The notes beneath the pieces are model-generated. The model was not told the DNA's origin. It made no database searches and saw only the letters and a program-made list of their open reading frames with translations. From Pseudonocardia sp. 73-21 (lineage in GTDB: Bacteria > Actinomycetota > Actinomycetes > Mycobacteriales > Pseudonocardiaceae): a DNA stretch of 32,098 nt. Location of the stretch: contig NZ_MKVV01000016.1 of the NCBI RefSeq assembly GCF_001899645.1, positions 1-32,098 of the forward strand. Reading direction: 5' to 3'. Both the position numbers and the translations under genes were made by a program. Shown here piece by piece: positions 17,461 through 25,531 of the stretch (within the stretch, counting starts at the first letter, position 1; every line of letters begins with the position of its first letter).

Positions 17461-18743
17461 CCTGGCAGAACTGGGCCGGCAACCAGCGCACCGACCCCGC
17501 CCGCACGGTCGTGGCCCGCGACGCGGGCGACGTCGTCGACGCGGTGAAGGCCGCCGAGCGCGACGGGCTGCGCGTCAAGGCGCTCGGCTCCGGGCACTCG
17601 TTCACCGCGGTGTCGGTGCCCGAGGACGTCGCGCTGGTCGTCCCGTCGGACCCGGCGCAGGTGCGCATCGACGCCTCGGGCCTCGCCACCGTTCCCGCCG
17701 GGCTCACGCTCCGGGCCCTCAACGCCCTGCTGTGGGACCGCGGCTGGGCCCTGCCCAACCTCGGCGACATCGACGCCCAGACCGTCGCGGGGGCGATCTC
17801 CACCGGCACCCACGGCACCGGCGCCCGCCACCAGGGCATCGCCGCGCAGGTGCGGGCGCTGGAGCTGGTGACCGCCGACGGTTCGGTCCTGACGTGCTCG
17901 GCCGCGGAGAACCCCGAGGTCCTCCACGCGGCGCGGGTCGGCCTGGGGGCCCTCGGTGTCCTCGTCACCGTGACCCTGCAGGCCGTCCCGGCGTTCCGGC
18001 TGCACGCCGTCGAGACCGCGATGCCGCTGGACCGCGTGCTCGACGATCTCGACGCGCTGGCCGCCGGCAACGACCACTTCGAGTTCTACTGGTTCCCGCA
18101 CACCGACATCGCCGCCACCAAGCGCAACAACCGCACCGCCGCCGACGGCCCCGTGCGCGGCCGCGTCGCCGAGTGGGTGGGCGACGACCTGCTGGGCAAC
18201 GGCGCGTTCGAGCTGGTCTGCCGGCTGGGTGCGCGGATGCCCCGGACGGTGCCCGTGCTGAACCGGCGGGCCGCGGACCGGTTCGCCGACGCCGAGTACG
18301 TCGACCGCTCCTACCGCGTGTTCACCAGCCCGCGCCGCGTGCGGTTCCTGGAGATGGAGTACGCCGTGCCCCGGGCGGCGCTGCGCGAGGCGTTCGACGG
18401 CATGCGGGGTGCCGTCGACCGGCACGGGCAGGCCGTGACGTTCCCCGTCGAGGTCCGGGTCGCGGCGTCCGACGACATCCCGCTCTCCACCGCGTCGGGC
18501 CGGGAGAGCGCCTACATCGCCGTCCACGTCTACCGGGGGCAGCCGCACGAGGCCTACTTCGGCGCCGTCGAGGCCGTGATGACGGCGCTGGGCGGGCGTC
18601 CCCACTGGGGCAAGATGCACACCCGCACGGCGGCGGACCTGCGGCGCAGCTACCCGGGATTCGACACGTTCGTGGCCCTGCGCGACCGGCTCGACCCGCA
18701 GCGGCGCTTCGGCAACTCCTACCTGGAACGGGTGCTCGGGTGA
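17457..18743 (+). CDS. FAD-linked oxidase of the L-gulono/D-arabinono-1,4-lactone oxidase family
   Basis: This 428-aa flavoprotein belongs to the VAO fold (FAD_binding_4 plus ALO domain). The N-terminal NWAGNQ, the FAD-site GSGHSFTAV (44-52, with H47 at the position that binds FAD covalently in some relatives) and STGTHGTGARHQG mark the FAD domain. The C-terminal HWGKMHTRTAADL and [18 protein letters not shown] are diagnostic of aldonolactone/alditol oxidases. The likely reaction is oxidation of a sugar lactone or polyol. The oxygen or other acceptor is not known. It overlaps both neighbours by 4 nt, so it should act in one pathway with the permease and the PLP enzyme. Confidence 0.9.
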   Translation: MTWQNWAGNQRTDPARTVVARDAGDVVDAVKAAERDGLRVKALGSGHSFTAVSVPEDVALVVPSDPAQVRIDASGLATVPAGLTLRALNALLWDRGWALPNLGDIDAQTVAGAISTGTHGTGARHQGIAAQVRALELVTADGSVLTCSAAENPEVLHAARVGLGALGVLVTVTLQAVPAFRLHAVETAMPLDRVLDDLDALAAGNDHFEFYWFPHTDIAATKRNNRTAADGPVRGRVAEWVGDDLLGNGAFELVCRLGARMPRTVPVLNRRAADRFADAEYVDRSYRVFTSPRRVRFLEMEYAVPRAALREAFDGMRGAVDRHGQAVTFPVEVRVAASDDIPLSTASGRESAYIAVHVYRGQPHEAYFGAVEAVMTALGGRPHWGKMHTRTAADLRRSYPGFDTFVALRDRLDPQRRFGNSYLERVLG

Positions 18744-19741
18744 CTCTGCACGATCTGACCACGCCGGCCCTGCTCGTCGACGTCGACGCGGTGGAGGCGA
18801 ACCTCGCCGACATGGCCGCGGTGCTGCCCGGCTCGCGGCTGCGGCCGCACGTCAAGGCGCACAAGGCCACCGCGCTCGCCCGCTGGCAGTCCGGCTTCGG
18901 GCACGCCGGGTTCACGTGCGCCACGATCCGCGAGGTCGAGGGCATGGCGGCGGCGGGTCTCGGCCAGGACCTGCTGCTCGCCAACGAGGTGCTCGACGCG
19001 CGGCGCCTCGGCGCGCTCGACGCCCGCGTCACGCTCGCGATCGACTCCCGGGAGACGCTCGACGCGGCCGTCGCGGGCGGGGTGCGGGAGGTGCTCGTCG
19101 ACGTCAACGTCGGCCTGCCGCGCTGCGGGATCGCGCCCGACCGCGCCGGATGGCTGGCCGATCGCGCCCGGGCCGCGGGGCTGACCGTGCGCGGCGTCAT
19201 GGGCTACGAGGGGCACCTCATGATGTACGGCGAGGCGGCCGAGCGCGCCGAGCTCACCGAGGAGTGCATGGCGAAGCTGCTGGCCGCGCACGCCGACGTG
19301 GGCGGCGAGCTCGTCTCGGGCGGCGGCACGGGCACCTACGCCGTGAACACCTGGGTGGACGAGATCCAGGCCGGCTCCTACGCGCTCATGGACACCGCCT
19401 ACTCGGCGGCCGGGGTGCCGTTCCGCCAGGCGTTGACGGTGCTGGCGTCGGTGATCTCCGTGACCGCGCCGGCGGGGGAGATGCCCGGTTACGCGGTGGC
19501 CGACGTCGGCCTCAAGTCGCTGGGGATGGACCACGGCAACCCGACGATCCCGGGGGCGCAGGTGTGGTTCTGCTCCGACGAGCACACCACCTTCGCCGCC
19601 GAGCAGCCCGTCGCGGTGGGGGACCGGATCCGGGTGCTGCCGGCCCACGTCGACCCGACCGTCGCGCTGCACGAACGCATGTACCTCGTGCGCGGCGAGG
19701 AGATCCTCGACACCTGGCCGGTGGACCTCCGGGGCTGGTGA
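18740..19741 (+). CDS. PLP enzyme of the D-threonine aldolase/D-serine dehydratase (alanine-racemase fold) family
   Basis: The 333-aa protein has an N-terminal alanine-racemase-type barrel with the PLP lysine motif RPHVKAHK (35-42, probable Schiff base K39). The GGGTGTY phosphate-binding loop lies near 194-200. A C-terminal beta domain ends with the metal-site pair H303-x-D305 in PAHVDP. In this family the metal-binding pair is H-x-C in D-serine dehydratase and H-x-D in D-threonine aldolase, so this residue pair favours an aldolase-type enzyme acting on a beta-hydroxy D-amino acid. It starts with GTG overlapping the oxidase stop (GTGA). Cotranscription with an amino acid-type permease agrees with amino acid catabolism. 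Confidence 0.85.
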   Translation: MTLHDLTTPALLVDVDAVEANLADMAAVLPGSRLRPHVKAHKATALARWQSGFGHAGFTCATIREVEGMAAAGLGQDLLLANEVLDARRLGALDARVTLAIDSRETLDAAVAGGVREVLVDVNVGLPRCGIAPDRAGWLADRARAAGLTVRGVMGYEGHLMMYGEAAERAELTEECMAKLLAAHADVGGELVSGGGTGTYAVNTWVDEIQAGSYALMDTAYSAAGVPFRQALTVLASVISVTAPAGEMPGYAVADVGLKSLGMDHGNPTIPGAQVWFCSDEHTTFAAEQPVAVGDRIRVLPAHVDPTVALHERMYLVRGEEILDTWPVDLRGW

Positions 19742-19760
19742 CCCGGAACATCACCCGGTT

Positions 19761-20630
19761 GTGGCTCGTTCCACCAGTGTGAACGGGCTGAAGACGGCGC
19801 TGCTGCTGGGCGGCATGAGCGCGCTCGTGCTGTTCACCGGCTCGCTGTTCGGCCGCACCGGCCTGCTGGTCGCGCTGGTGGTGGCGCTGGGCGTCAACGG
19901 GTGGGCGTACTTCAACTCCGACAAGCTCGCCCTGCGCGCCATGCACGCCCGTCCCGTGTCCGAGCCCGAGGCGCCGGCGCTCTACCGGATCGTCCGCGAG
20001 CTCTCCCGCATCGCGCGCCGGCCCATGCCGCGCCTGTACATCAGCCCCACCTCGGCCCCCAACGCGTTCGCCACCGGTCGCAGCCCGCGCCACGCCGCGG
20101 TCTGCGCCACCACCGGCCTGCTCGACCTGCTCGACGAGCGCGAGCTGCGCGCCGTGCTGGGCCACGAGCTCTCCCACGTGTACAACCGCGACATCCTGAT
20201 CTCCTCGGTGGCGGGCGCGCTCGCGGCGGTGGTCGGCTACCTGGCGAACATGGCGATGCTCGCCGGGCTGTTCGGTGGGGGCGACGGTGAGCGCCAGAAC
20301 CCGCTCGGCGTGCTGCTCGTCGCGCTGCTCGGGCCCGTCGCGGCCGGGGTCGTGCAGATGGCCGTCAGCCGGTCGCGGGAGTACCAGGCCGACGCGAGCG
20401 GCGCCCAGCTCACCGGCGACCCGCTCGCGCTGGCGTCGGCGTTGCGGAAGCTGCAGGTCGGCACGCAGCTGGCGCCGCTGCCGCCCGAGCCGCAGCTGGT
20501 GTCGCAGTCGCACCTGATGATCGCGAGCCCGTTCCGCGCCGGTGAGAACGCGGCGCGGCTGTTCTCCACCCACCCGCCGATCGAGGACCGCATCCGGCGT
20601 CTGGAGGAGATGGGGCGGCGCCGTCCGTGA
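19761..20630 (+). CDS. htpX: HtpX-type membrane zinc metalloprotease
   Basis: HtpX is a membrane-bound M48 protease for quality control of membrane proteins. The 289-aa product has two N-terminal TM helices (about 10-30 and 34-50) and the zinc motif HELSH (135-139). Two further TM helices follow, then the third zinc ligand E207 in [16 protein letters not shown] (98-106) is also typical. The GTG start at 19761 lies 19 nt after the PLP enzyme stop. A GTG at 19779 is an alternative that removes six residues. Its closeness to the preceding operon may be incidental, because HtpX is a housekeeping protein. Confidence 0.94.
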   Translation: MARSTSVNGLKTALLLGGMSALVLFTGSLFGRTGLLVALVVALGVNGWAYFNSDKLALRAMHARPVSEPEAPALYRIVRELSRIARRPMPRLYISPTSAPNAFATGRSPRHAAVCATTGLLDLLDERELRAVLGHELSHVYNRDILISSVAGALAAVVGYLANMAMLAGLFGGGDGERQNPLGVLLVALLGPVAAGVVQMAVSRSREYQADASGAQLTGDPLALASALRKLQVGTQLAPLPPEPQLVSQSHLMIASPFRAGENAARLFSTHPPIEDRIRRLEEMGRRRP

Positions 20631-20666
20631 GCGGAAACTGTCGGACGGGCCGGGCATGCTGGCGTC

Positions 20667-21497
20667 GTGAGTCCTGACGACCGCCGCTCCACCACCAGCG
20701 AGTACGGCGTGCTCGGCGTGCGCGACGTCGACTTCACGCTCGACCGGTTCCCTCCGGCGCGCGACCTGGCCTCGCTCGTCGAGCGCCACTGGCTGGTGTC
20801 GTGGGAGCTGCCCGCCGGGCGCGAGGCGTCGGTCACGCTGCTGCCGCACCCGTGCGTCAACCTCGTGCTCGACGGCGGGCGGCTCGCCGTCTCGGGCGTC
20901 GGGCGGGACCGGTTCACCTACGTCTACCGCGGGGCGGGGCGGGTGTTCGGCGTCAAGTTCCGGCCCGGGGGGTTCCTGCCCTTCCTCGGCCGCCCCCTCG
21001 CCGACATCACGGGGGCCGTGCTGCCGGCCGAGCAGCTGTGGGGCCCGTCGGCGTCGGGGCTGGCCACGGAGATGACCGCGGCCGCACGGGTCGAGCGGAT
21101 GATCGAGCTCGTGGAGTCGTTCCTACGGGCCCGCTGGCCCGCCGAGGACCCCCAGGTGGAGCTCGTCGGGCGGATCGTGGCGGCGCTGCTGCACGACCGC
21201 GACATCACCCGCGTCGAGGACGTCTCCGACCGCTTCGCCATCCCCCCGCGCACCCTGCAACGGCTGTTCGCCCGCTACGTCGGCGTCAGCCCGAAGTGGG
21301 TGCTGCGCCGCTACCGGCTGCACGAGGCGGCCGCGGTGCTGGCGCAGGAGCAGGACCGACCGTGGGCCGATGTGGCGGCCGAGCTGGGCTACTTCGACCA
21401 GTCGCACTTCATCCGCGACTTCACCGCCGCCATCGGCCTGACGCCCGTGGCCTACGCGCAGGCCTGCCGGCGCAGGGAGGCGCCGGTCAGCGCCTGA
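20667..21497 (+). CDS. AraC-family transcriptional regulator
   Basis: The 276-aa protein carries a C-terminal AraC-type double helix-turn-helix. RVEDVSDRFAIPPRTLQRLFARYVGVSPKWVLRRYRLHEA is the first part; WADVAAELGYFDQSHFIRDFTAAIGLTPVAYA is the second, with the family signature. The N-terminal about 150 residues (HWLVSWELPAGREASVTLLPHPCVNLVLDGG, then FGVKFRPGGF) match the DUF6597-type sensory domain common in actinobacterial AraC proteins. GTG start at 20667. It stands alone after htpX with a 36-nt gap, and neither neighbour suggests a ligand. Confidence 0.9.
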   Translation: MSPDDRRSTTSEYGVLGVRDVDFTLDRFPPARDLASLVERHWLVSWELPAGREASVTLLPHPCVNLVLDGGRLAVSGVGRDRFTYVYRGAGRVFGVKFRPGGFLPFLGRPLADITGAVLPAEQLWGPSASGLATEMTAAARVERMIELVESFLRARWPAEDPQVELVGRIVAALLHDRDITRVEDVSDRFAIPPRTLQRLFARYVGVSPKWVLRRYRLHEAAAVLAQEQDRPWADVAAELGYFDQSHFIRDFTAAIGLTPVAYAQACRRREAPVSA

Positions 21498-21565
21498 CCC
21501 TGCACACGGACGTGTGAGGCGTAGCGTGAATTCATCACTGTGGGTGAGCGAGGCCGGGGGGTCCG

Positions 21566-21763
21566 ATGGGTGTGGTGTGGCTGGTGGTCGCGGTGCTGTG
21601 CGTCGCGGCGGGCGTGGCGCTGCTGGTGGTGGACCGGAGGCGGAGTGCGGCTCCTCCGCCCCCGTCCGTGGAGCCACACGTCCCCGCGCCCCGCGAGCCG
21701 GAGCCCGACGGGGATCTCTTCACCCCCGAGGCGTTGCCACGCCACCCCGAGAACGGCTCCTGA
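21566..21763 (+). CDS. Small single-TM membrane protein, unknown function
   Basis: The 65-aa product has an N-terminal TM helix (about 2-21) then a basic DRRRS stretch and a Pro/Glu-rich hydrophilic tail. The ATG at 21566 lies after a GAGGCCGGGGGG purine-rich run (21549-21560), which could serve as an RBS. No family is recognised. Two other overlapping frames are also open here, so this call rests on the TM helix, positive-inside arrangement and RBS only. Confidence 0.5.
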   Translation: MGVVWLVVAVLCVAAGVALLVVDRRRSAAPPPPSVEPHVPAPREPEPDGDLFTPEALPRHPENGS

Positions 21764-21923
21764 CGCCTGTTGGGTGTCCGTGTCGGTCGCAGCCCGGGTG
21801 CTGTGTTCCGACCGCCCGCCTCGCGGAACTCGTGTCCGTCGGGTGGGACGGCCGCCTCCACGTCCTGGACGCGTGACCGGCCGTCGAGCCGGACCGACCG
21901 GCTGAGTCGCTCCGGCGCTCAGC

Positions 21924-22415
21924 TCACCGGTAGTTGGTGAACTGCAGGGCGATGCCGAAGTCCTTGCCCTTCAGCAGCGCGATCACGGCCTGCAGGTCGT
22001 CCTTCTTCTTGCCGGAGACCCGCAGCTGGTCGCCCTGGATCTGCGCCTGGACGCCCTTGAGCTTCTCGTCGCGGATGGCCTTGCTGATCTCCTTGGCCTT
22101 GTCCGACTCGATGCCCTGGATGATCTTGCCGCTGACCTTGTAGACCTTGCCCGAGATGGCGGGCTCGCCGGCCTCGAAGGCCTTCATGGAGATGTTGCGC
22201 TTGACGAGCTTCTCCTTGAAGACGTCGACGGCGGCCTTCGCCCGCTCCTCGGTCTCGGACTCGATCGTCAGGGCCTCCTCGCCCGACCAGGCGATCGACG
22301 TGCCCGTGCCCCGGAAGTCGAAGCGCTGGGAGAGCTCCTTCGCCGCCTGGTTGAGGGCGTTGTCGACCTCCTGCCGGTCGACCTTGCTGACGACGTCGAA
22401 CGACGGGTCTGCCAT
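21924..22415 (-). CDS. YajQ-family nucleotide-binding protein
   Basis: The 163-aa protein is a YajQ-family (UPF0234) member, recognised from [21 protein letters not shown] at the N-terminus, [21 protein letters not shown] and the closing [12 protein letters not shown]. The family has two tandem RNA-binding-like alpha/beta domains. Some members bind c-di-GMP in Gram-negative bacteria; the role in actinobacteria is unclear. The ATG at 22413-22415 has a strong RBS (AGGAGG, about 7 nt upstream), which decides the start over longer upstream frames. It diverges from tRNA-Tyr. Confidence 0.94.
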   Translation of the reverse strand: MADPSFDVVSKVDRQEVDNALNQAAKELSQRFDFRGTGTSIAWSGEEALTIESETEERAKAAVDVFKEKLVKRNISMKAFEAGEPAISGKVYKVSGKIIQGIESDKAKEISKAIRDEKLKGVQAQIQGDQLRVSGKKKDDLQAVIALLKGKDFGIALQFTNYR

Positions 22416-22496
22416 GCGTGCCTCCTGATCGACCGGGCCCCTGTGAAACCCGGTTCGCTGCTGTCGTATCCTCGTCCACGCGCCACGGCGCACCAC

Positions 22497-22578
22497 GGCA
22501 GGTTGCCCGAGTGGCCAAAGGGAGCGGACTGTAAATCCGTCGGCTTAGCCTACGAAGGTTCGAATCCTTCACCTGCCA
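22497..22578 (+). tRNA. tRNA-Tyr (GTA anticodon)
   Basis: The acceptor stem GGCAGGT (22497-22503) pairs with ACCTGCC (22571-22577), followed by discriminator A. The anticodon loop CTGTAAA carries GTA at 22531-22533. A long variable arm (about 22539-22553) is expected for bacterial class II tRNA-Tyr. The T arm has GAAGG/CCTTC around TTCGAAT. CCA is not encoded. A TATCCT box at 22467-22472 may be its -10 element. Confidence 0.96.
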
Positions 22579-22584
22579 CACCCC

Positions 22585-22645
22585 GCACAAGCGGCCTCTG
22601 ACCAGCGAAAACCTGGACAGAGGCCGCTTTTGTGGTTGTCCGGCT
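22585..22645 (+). repeat. 61-bp direct repeat, copy 1 (tRNA-Tyr terminator)
   Basis: The segment from GCACAAGCGG to TTGTCCGGCT is matched by copy 2 at 23684-23744 at 57 of 61 positions by eye. The match begins 7 nt after the tRNA gene and includes the full terminator stem. The spacing between copies is about 1.1 kb. Confidence 0.85.
22589..22636 (+). terminator. Intrinsic terminator of tRNA-Tyr
   Basis: Perfect 12-bp stem AAGCGGCCTCTG (22589-22600) with CAGAGGCCGCTT (22618-22629). The stem is extended inside by CCAG/CTGG around a GAAAA-containing loop, and the 3' arm leads into TTTTG, a short U-tract. It starts 11 nt after the tRNA. This whole structure is repeated at 23684-23744. Confidence 0.85.
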
Positions 22646-22687
22646 GTGTCCGGCTCCGCCCGCTGTCTACGGGCATCCGTGGACCGT

Positions 22688-22926
22688 TCACGGACTGATC
22701 TTCACGACCTGGCATGCAGGGCCTCGGACCGGCGTCCCGGCCCACGCGGCCACCTGTGGGGCAGGCACGCCGCTGTTGAGCCAGGTGGAGACCACGGCGT
22801 GCCGGAGGTCGTACGGACGCCGAGCCAGTAGTGACGCCGCCTCCGCCGACGTGAGGATCGCTGCCCGCGCCAGAGCCCAGAGCCGGCCGTAGTGGCTCTC
22901 CGAGAGCGGCCCGCCGCGCACACCAC
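22688..22926 (-). pseudogene. C-terminal fragment of a tyrosine-type integrase
   Basis: On the minus strand this frame reads GVRGGPLSESHYGRLWALAR, then ASLLARRPYDLRHAVVSTWLNSG and VPAPQVAAWAG. It matches the catalytic tail of actinobacterial (AICE/pSAM2-type) tyrosine recombinases around the box II Y-x-x-R-H segment. Everything upstream in the protein is missing, since homology begins right at the VOC gene's stop codon. After WAG the expected G-H-S and the catalytic Tyr segment are replaced by unrelated residues (TPVRGPACQ), so the enzyme cannot work. Its C-terminal end faces tRNA-Tyr, the usual arrangement for an element inserted in a tRNA gene. Confidence 0.75.
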
Positions 22927-23313
22927 TCATCGTCCCTCGTCGAAGCACAAGCAGAAGGGGTGGCCGGCCGGATCGAAGAGAACCCGGACGTTCTCCTGCG
23001 GCTGGAACTCAGCCACCGCGGCGCCCAAGGCGACCGCCTCGGTGACCGCTGAGTCCAGGTCACCTACCTGGAAGTCGAAGTGCATCAGCGGCCGCTGTTC
23101 TCCCTCGACCGGCGGCCACACCGGCGGCCGGTAGCCCTCCGCCTGCTGGAACACGAAGAACGGTCCTGTCGGAGAAGCAGCGACGACGGCCGTGCCCGGC
23201 TCTTCATGCCCGAGGTGCCAACCGAGGAGCTCGACGTAGAACTTCGCCAACCCACGGGGGTCGGGCGCCTCGATCGCTGTTCCCCACCACATGCCATCCG
23301 TTCGGGACCTCAT
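22927..23313 (-). CDS. VOC-family (glyoxalase/bleomycin-resistance fold) protein
   Basis: The 128-aa protein has one vicinal-oxygen-chelate domain: WWGTAIEAPDPRGLAKFYVELLGW at the N-terminus, HFDFQVGDLDSAV in the middle, and LFDPAGHPFCLCFDEGR at the end. Candidate metal ligands include the His of MHFDFQV and the late GHPF His. Substrate is unknown, and VOC proteins range from dioxygenases to drug-binding proteins. The ATG at 23311-23313 is chosen; an ATG at 23290-23292 would start at MWWG. It lies between the two terminator repeats and reads less GC-rich than neighbouring genes. It may be cargo of the lost element or a late insertion. Confidence 0.8.
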   Translation of the reverse strand: MRSRTDGMWWGTAIEAPDPRGLAKFYVELLGWHLGHEEPGTAVVAASPTGPFFVFQQAEGYRPPVWPPVEGEQRPLMHFDFQVGDLDSAVTEAVALGAAVAEFQPQENVRVLFDPAGHPFCLCFDEGR

Positions 23314-23683
23314 TCGCGCAGCCTGCCCGTCGGACCCTGCACTTGCCTGGGCGAATCGGGGAGGACGAACGACGACAGAACCTCGGATCCCGCCCGATGA
23401 CCTTGTTCGAGGACCGGATTCGTGAGCGGGGTAGGTCGCCTCGGCCTCCCGGCGACGACACGAGCGAGCAGGTTTCACGGGGCGACGGGATTGACCAGCA
23501 CGCGACGCGCACTACCCCCAAGAACCGGTAGAACTCGGGCTCCCCCCGCGCGCCCGGCACCGCTCGGAGATCGGGGGAGTGCGGCGGGGGCGGTGATCTC
23601 CTCACGGCGCGCCCGAGGGCTACCGGCCCGAGGGGTGGCCGGCCAGGCGGCACCGAGTACCTTGCCCGCTACCCCTCGACCCA
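23314..23683. other. Intergenic stretch inside the tRNA-Tyr scar, no gene recognised
   Basis: This 370-nt stretch between the VOC gene start and the second terminator copy contains several open frames, but none shows family-like sequence, a convincing RBS or a sensible composition. It probably holds the VOC promoter and residual element DNA. Confidence 0.5.
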
Positions 23684-23744
23684 GCACAAGCGGCCTCTGA
23701 CCAGCGAAAATCTGGACAGAGGCCGCCTGTGTGGTTGTCGGGCT
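23684..23744 (+). repeat. 61-bp direct repeat, copy 2 (displaced tRNA-Tyr terminator)
   Basis: This copy matches 22585-22645 with four substitutions. Two of them change the U-tract (CTTTTG to CCTGTG), so the stem remains but its terminator function is likely lost. No tRNA sequence lies before it. Its position on the far side of the integrase scrap suggests it marks the other border of an excised or decayed insertion. Confidence 0.8.
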
Positions 23745-23915
23745 CCATCGCGCGGGCCGACCCCGAGGCGCGGGAGCTCGTCGTCGGACTCCCAACGATC
23801 AGCGTGCAGGAGTGGACCTCGCCGGGGTCGGACGTCATCGGCGCCGCGAGGAGATCACGACGACGTCGCCACGCCCGGGTGGTCGGACCCGGGGTCGTCG
23901 TGACGGCCGGTCGCT

Positions 23916-24038
23916 ACCGCAGCCGAGACCCACCACCGACCGTGCCCCGAACCGGTCCACCATCGCGACGTGGGCGTCCCGGTCGCGACGGTCGGGATCG
24001 AGCGCGTCGTGGACCGTGACGAGCCGGGGGTGCGGAAG
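23916..24038 (-). pseudogene. Fragment of a class I SAM methyltransferase
   Basis: The minus strand reads LPHPRLVTVHDALDPDRRD then RDAHVAMVDRFGARSVVGLGCG. It resembles the N-terminus of actinobacterial class I methyltransferases, which run HPRLVAVYDALDPDRSDLD up to a DVGCGTG SAM motif. Here the motif is GLGCGS, with the Asp lost, and the frame then falls apart. No in-frame start exists; the nearest is a GTG at 24050-24052 one base out of phase. This is best read as a decayed gene left downstream of rnhA. Confidence 0.6.
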
Positions 24039-24044
24039 ATCGGG

Positions 24045-24503
24045 TCAGGCACGGACCGCGGCGACCGCCTCCTCCATGCCCCGCACGGCGAGCCGGTCGG
24101 CGCGCTCGTTCTCCGGATGTCCGGCGTGGCCCTTCACCCAGTGCCACTCGACGGTGTGCCGGGCCACGGCCTCGTCGAGCTCGCGCCACAGGTCGGCGTT
24201 CTTCACCGGCTTGCGGTCCGAGGTCATCCAGCCGTTGGTCTTCCACTTCGGCACCCAGCTCGTGATGCCGTTGCGGACGTAGGCGGAGTCGGTGTAGATC
24301 GCCACCGTGACGGGTCGCTTCAGGACGGTGAGTGCGCGGATCGGGGCGGTCAGTTCCATGCGGTTGTTGGTGGTCTCACCGGCGTCGCCGCCGCACAGCT
24401 CCTTCTCGACGGTGCCGTAGCGCAGCACCGCACCCCACCCGCCCGGCCCGGGGTTGGGGCTGCACGCGCCGTCGGTGTAGATCTCCACGACCTGTTCAGC
24501 CAC
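24045..24503 (-). CDS. rnhA: Ribonuclease HI
   Basis: RNase HI cleaves RNA in RNA-DNA hybrids. The 152-aa protein has all catalytic residues: D11 ([16 protein letters not shown]), E50 (NNRMELTA), D72 (YTDSAYV), H126 ([13 protein letters not shown]) and D136 (ERADRLA). The length is standard for bacterial RNase HI without extra domains. The start is GTG at 24501-24503, 8 nt inside the end of the upstream PrmC-like gene, so the two are probably one transcript. The decayed methyltransferase fragment lies directly downstream. Confidence 0.95.
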   Translation of the reverse strand: MAEQVVEIYTDGACSPNPGPGGWGAVLRYGTVEKELCGGDAGETTNNRMELTAPIRALTVLKRPVTVAIYTDSAYVRNGITSWVPKWKTNGWMTSDRKPVKNADLWRELDEAVARHTVEWHWVKGHAGHPENERADRLAVRGMEEAVAAVRA

Positions 24504-25242
24504 CCGCGTACCCTATGACGACCGTGGCGTCCAGATCGTCGGACATCGCCACACGTGGGGTGAGGCCGGCGGCGGTGAACGCGGCGGCCGTGGCGGCGGC
24601 CTGGCCGCGGCTCGTCTCGATCAGCAGGTGTCCGCCCGGGGCCAGCCACGCGGACGCGCCGTCGACCACCCGCCGTTGCACGTCGAGGCCGTCGCGCCCG
24701 CCGTCGAGCGCCACGCGCGCCTCGTGGTCGCGGGCCTCGGGCGGCATCATCGCGATCGCGTCGGTGGGCACGTACGGGGCGTTGACGGCGAGGATGTCGA
24801 CCCGTCCCCGCAGGTCGGCGGGCAGGGCCGCGTACAGGTCGCCCTCGTGGACGACGGGGACGTTGCGCCGGGCGCACCGCACGGCGACGGGGTCGATGTC
24901 GGCCGCGTGCAGCTCGATCGGGCCCAGCGCGGCCGCGAGCGCGGCGCCGACGGCCGCCGAGCCGCAGCACAGGTCGACGACGACCGCCCCGCCCACGGCG
25001 ACCGCCTCGTGCACGAGGAACTCCGTGCGTCGCCGGGGCACGAACACCCCGGGGTCCACCGCGATCCGCAGGCCGCAGAACTCCGCCCAGCCCAGGATGT
25101 GCTCCAGGGGCAGGCCGGCGACGCGGCGCGCGACCATCCCGTCGAGCTCGCCCGGACCGGACGCCGCCTCGACGAGCAACCGCGCCTCGTCCTCGGCGAA
25201 GACGCAGCCGGCGACGCGCAGCGTGGAGACGATGTCGGTCAA
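24496..25242 (-). CDS. PrmC/HemK-related protein N5-glutamine methyltransferase
   Basis: This 248-aa protein resembles the PrmC-related methyltransferase group. The N-terminal helical part ends in [24 protein letters not shown] and then [11 protein letters not shown], as in PrmC. The SAM motif is [13 protein letters not shown], and the NPPY catalytic signature appears as NAPYVPTD, the variant seen in the PrmC-related subfamily. The substrate of that subfamily is not settled. The start is taken as TTG 25240-25242, which overlaps the stop of the upstream MarR gene (TTGA), since homology begins near there. Upstream in-frame sequence is Arg/Pro-rich and unlike the family. Confidence 0.85.
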   Translation of the reverse strand: MTDIVSTLRVAGCVFAEDEARLLVEAASGPGELDGMVARRVAGLPLEHILGWAEFCGLRIAVDPGVFVPRRRTEFLVHEAVAVGGAVVVDLCCGSAAVGAALAAALGPIELHAADIDPVAVRCARRNVPVVHEGDLYAALPADLRGRVDILAVNAPYVPTDAIAMMPPEARDHEARVALDGGRDGLDVQRRVVDGASAWLAPGGHLLIETSRGQAAATAAAFTAAGLTPRVAMSDDLDATVVIGYAGG

Positions 25243-25496
25243 GCGCCCACCGTAGTGCGGTCGACGAGGCCCGCCCGCTGGAACCGGTCGACGAGCTCGG
25301 TGACCGACGGGCTGGTGATCTGCAGGCGGGTGGCGAAACCGCCGGGGCGGCACGTGCCCTGCACGAACAGCTGCGACAGCGCGATCATGTCGGTGGCGCC
25401 CATCCTGAACGCCTGCCGCGCGGCCAGGAGCCGGTGGTTCTGGGCGCCGATCACGGCGTCCCGGATCGCCCGCGTCATCTGAAGGTCCTGCTCCAT
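25239..25496 (-). CDS. 3'-truncated MarR-type regulator fragment
   Basis: The 85-aa product begins like a MarR-family protein: MEQDLQMTRAIRDAVIGAQNHRLL, then AFRMGATDMIALSQLFV. It contains the winged-helix recognition part (ATRLQITSPSVTELVDRFQRAGLVDR, about 55-81). It then ends in TTVGA, exactly where other MarR proteins continue with the HPxDRR wing and dimerisation helices. The stop overlaps the PrmC-like start. A deletion that fused the MarR gene to the leader of the next gene would explain both the short length and the TTG start. It is unlikely to be a working repressor without the missing helices. Confidence 0.6.
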   Translation of the reverse strand: MEQDLQMTRAIRDAVIGAQNHRLLAARQAFRMGATDMIALSQLFVQGTCRPGGFATRLQITSPSVTELVDRFQRAGLVDRTTVGA

Positions 25497-25531
25497 GTGC
25501 CTAGGCTACCGAGTAACACGTCCTGCGGGCG

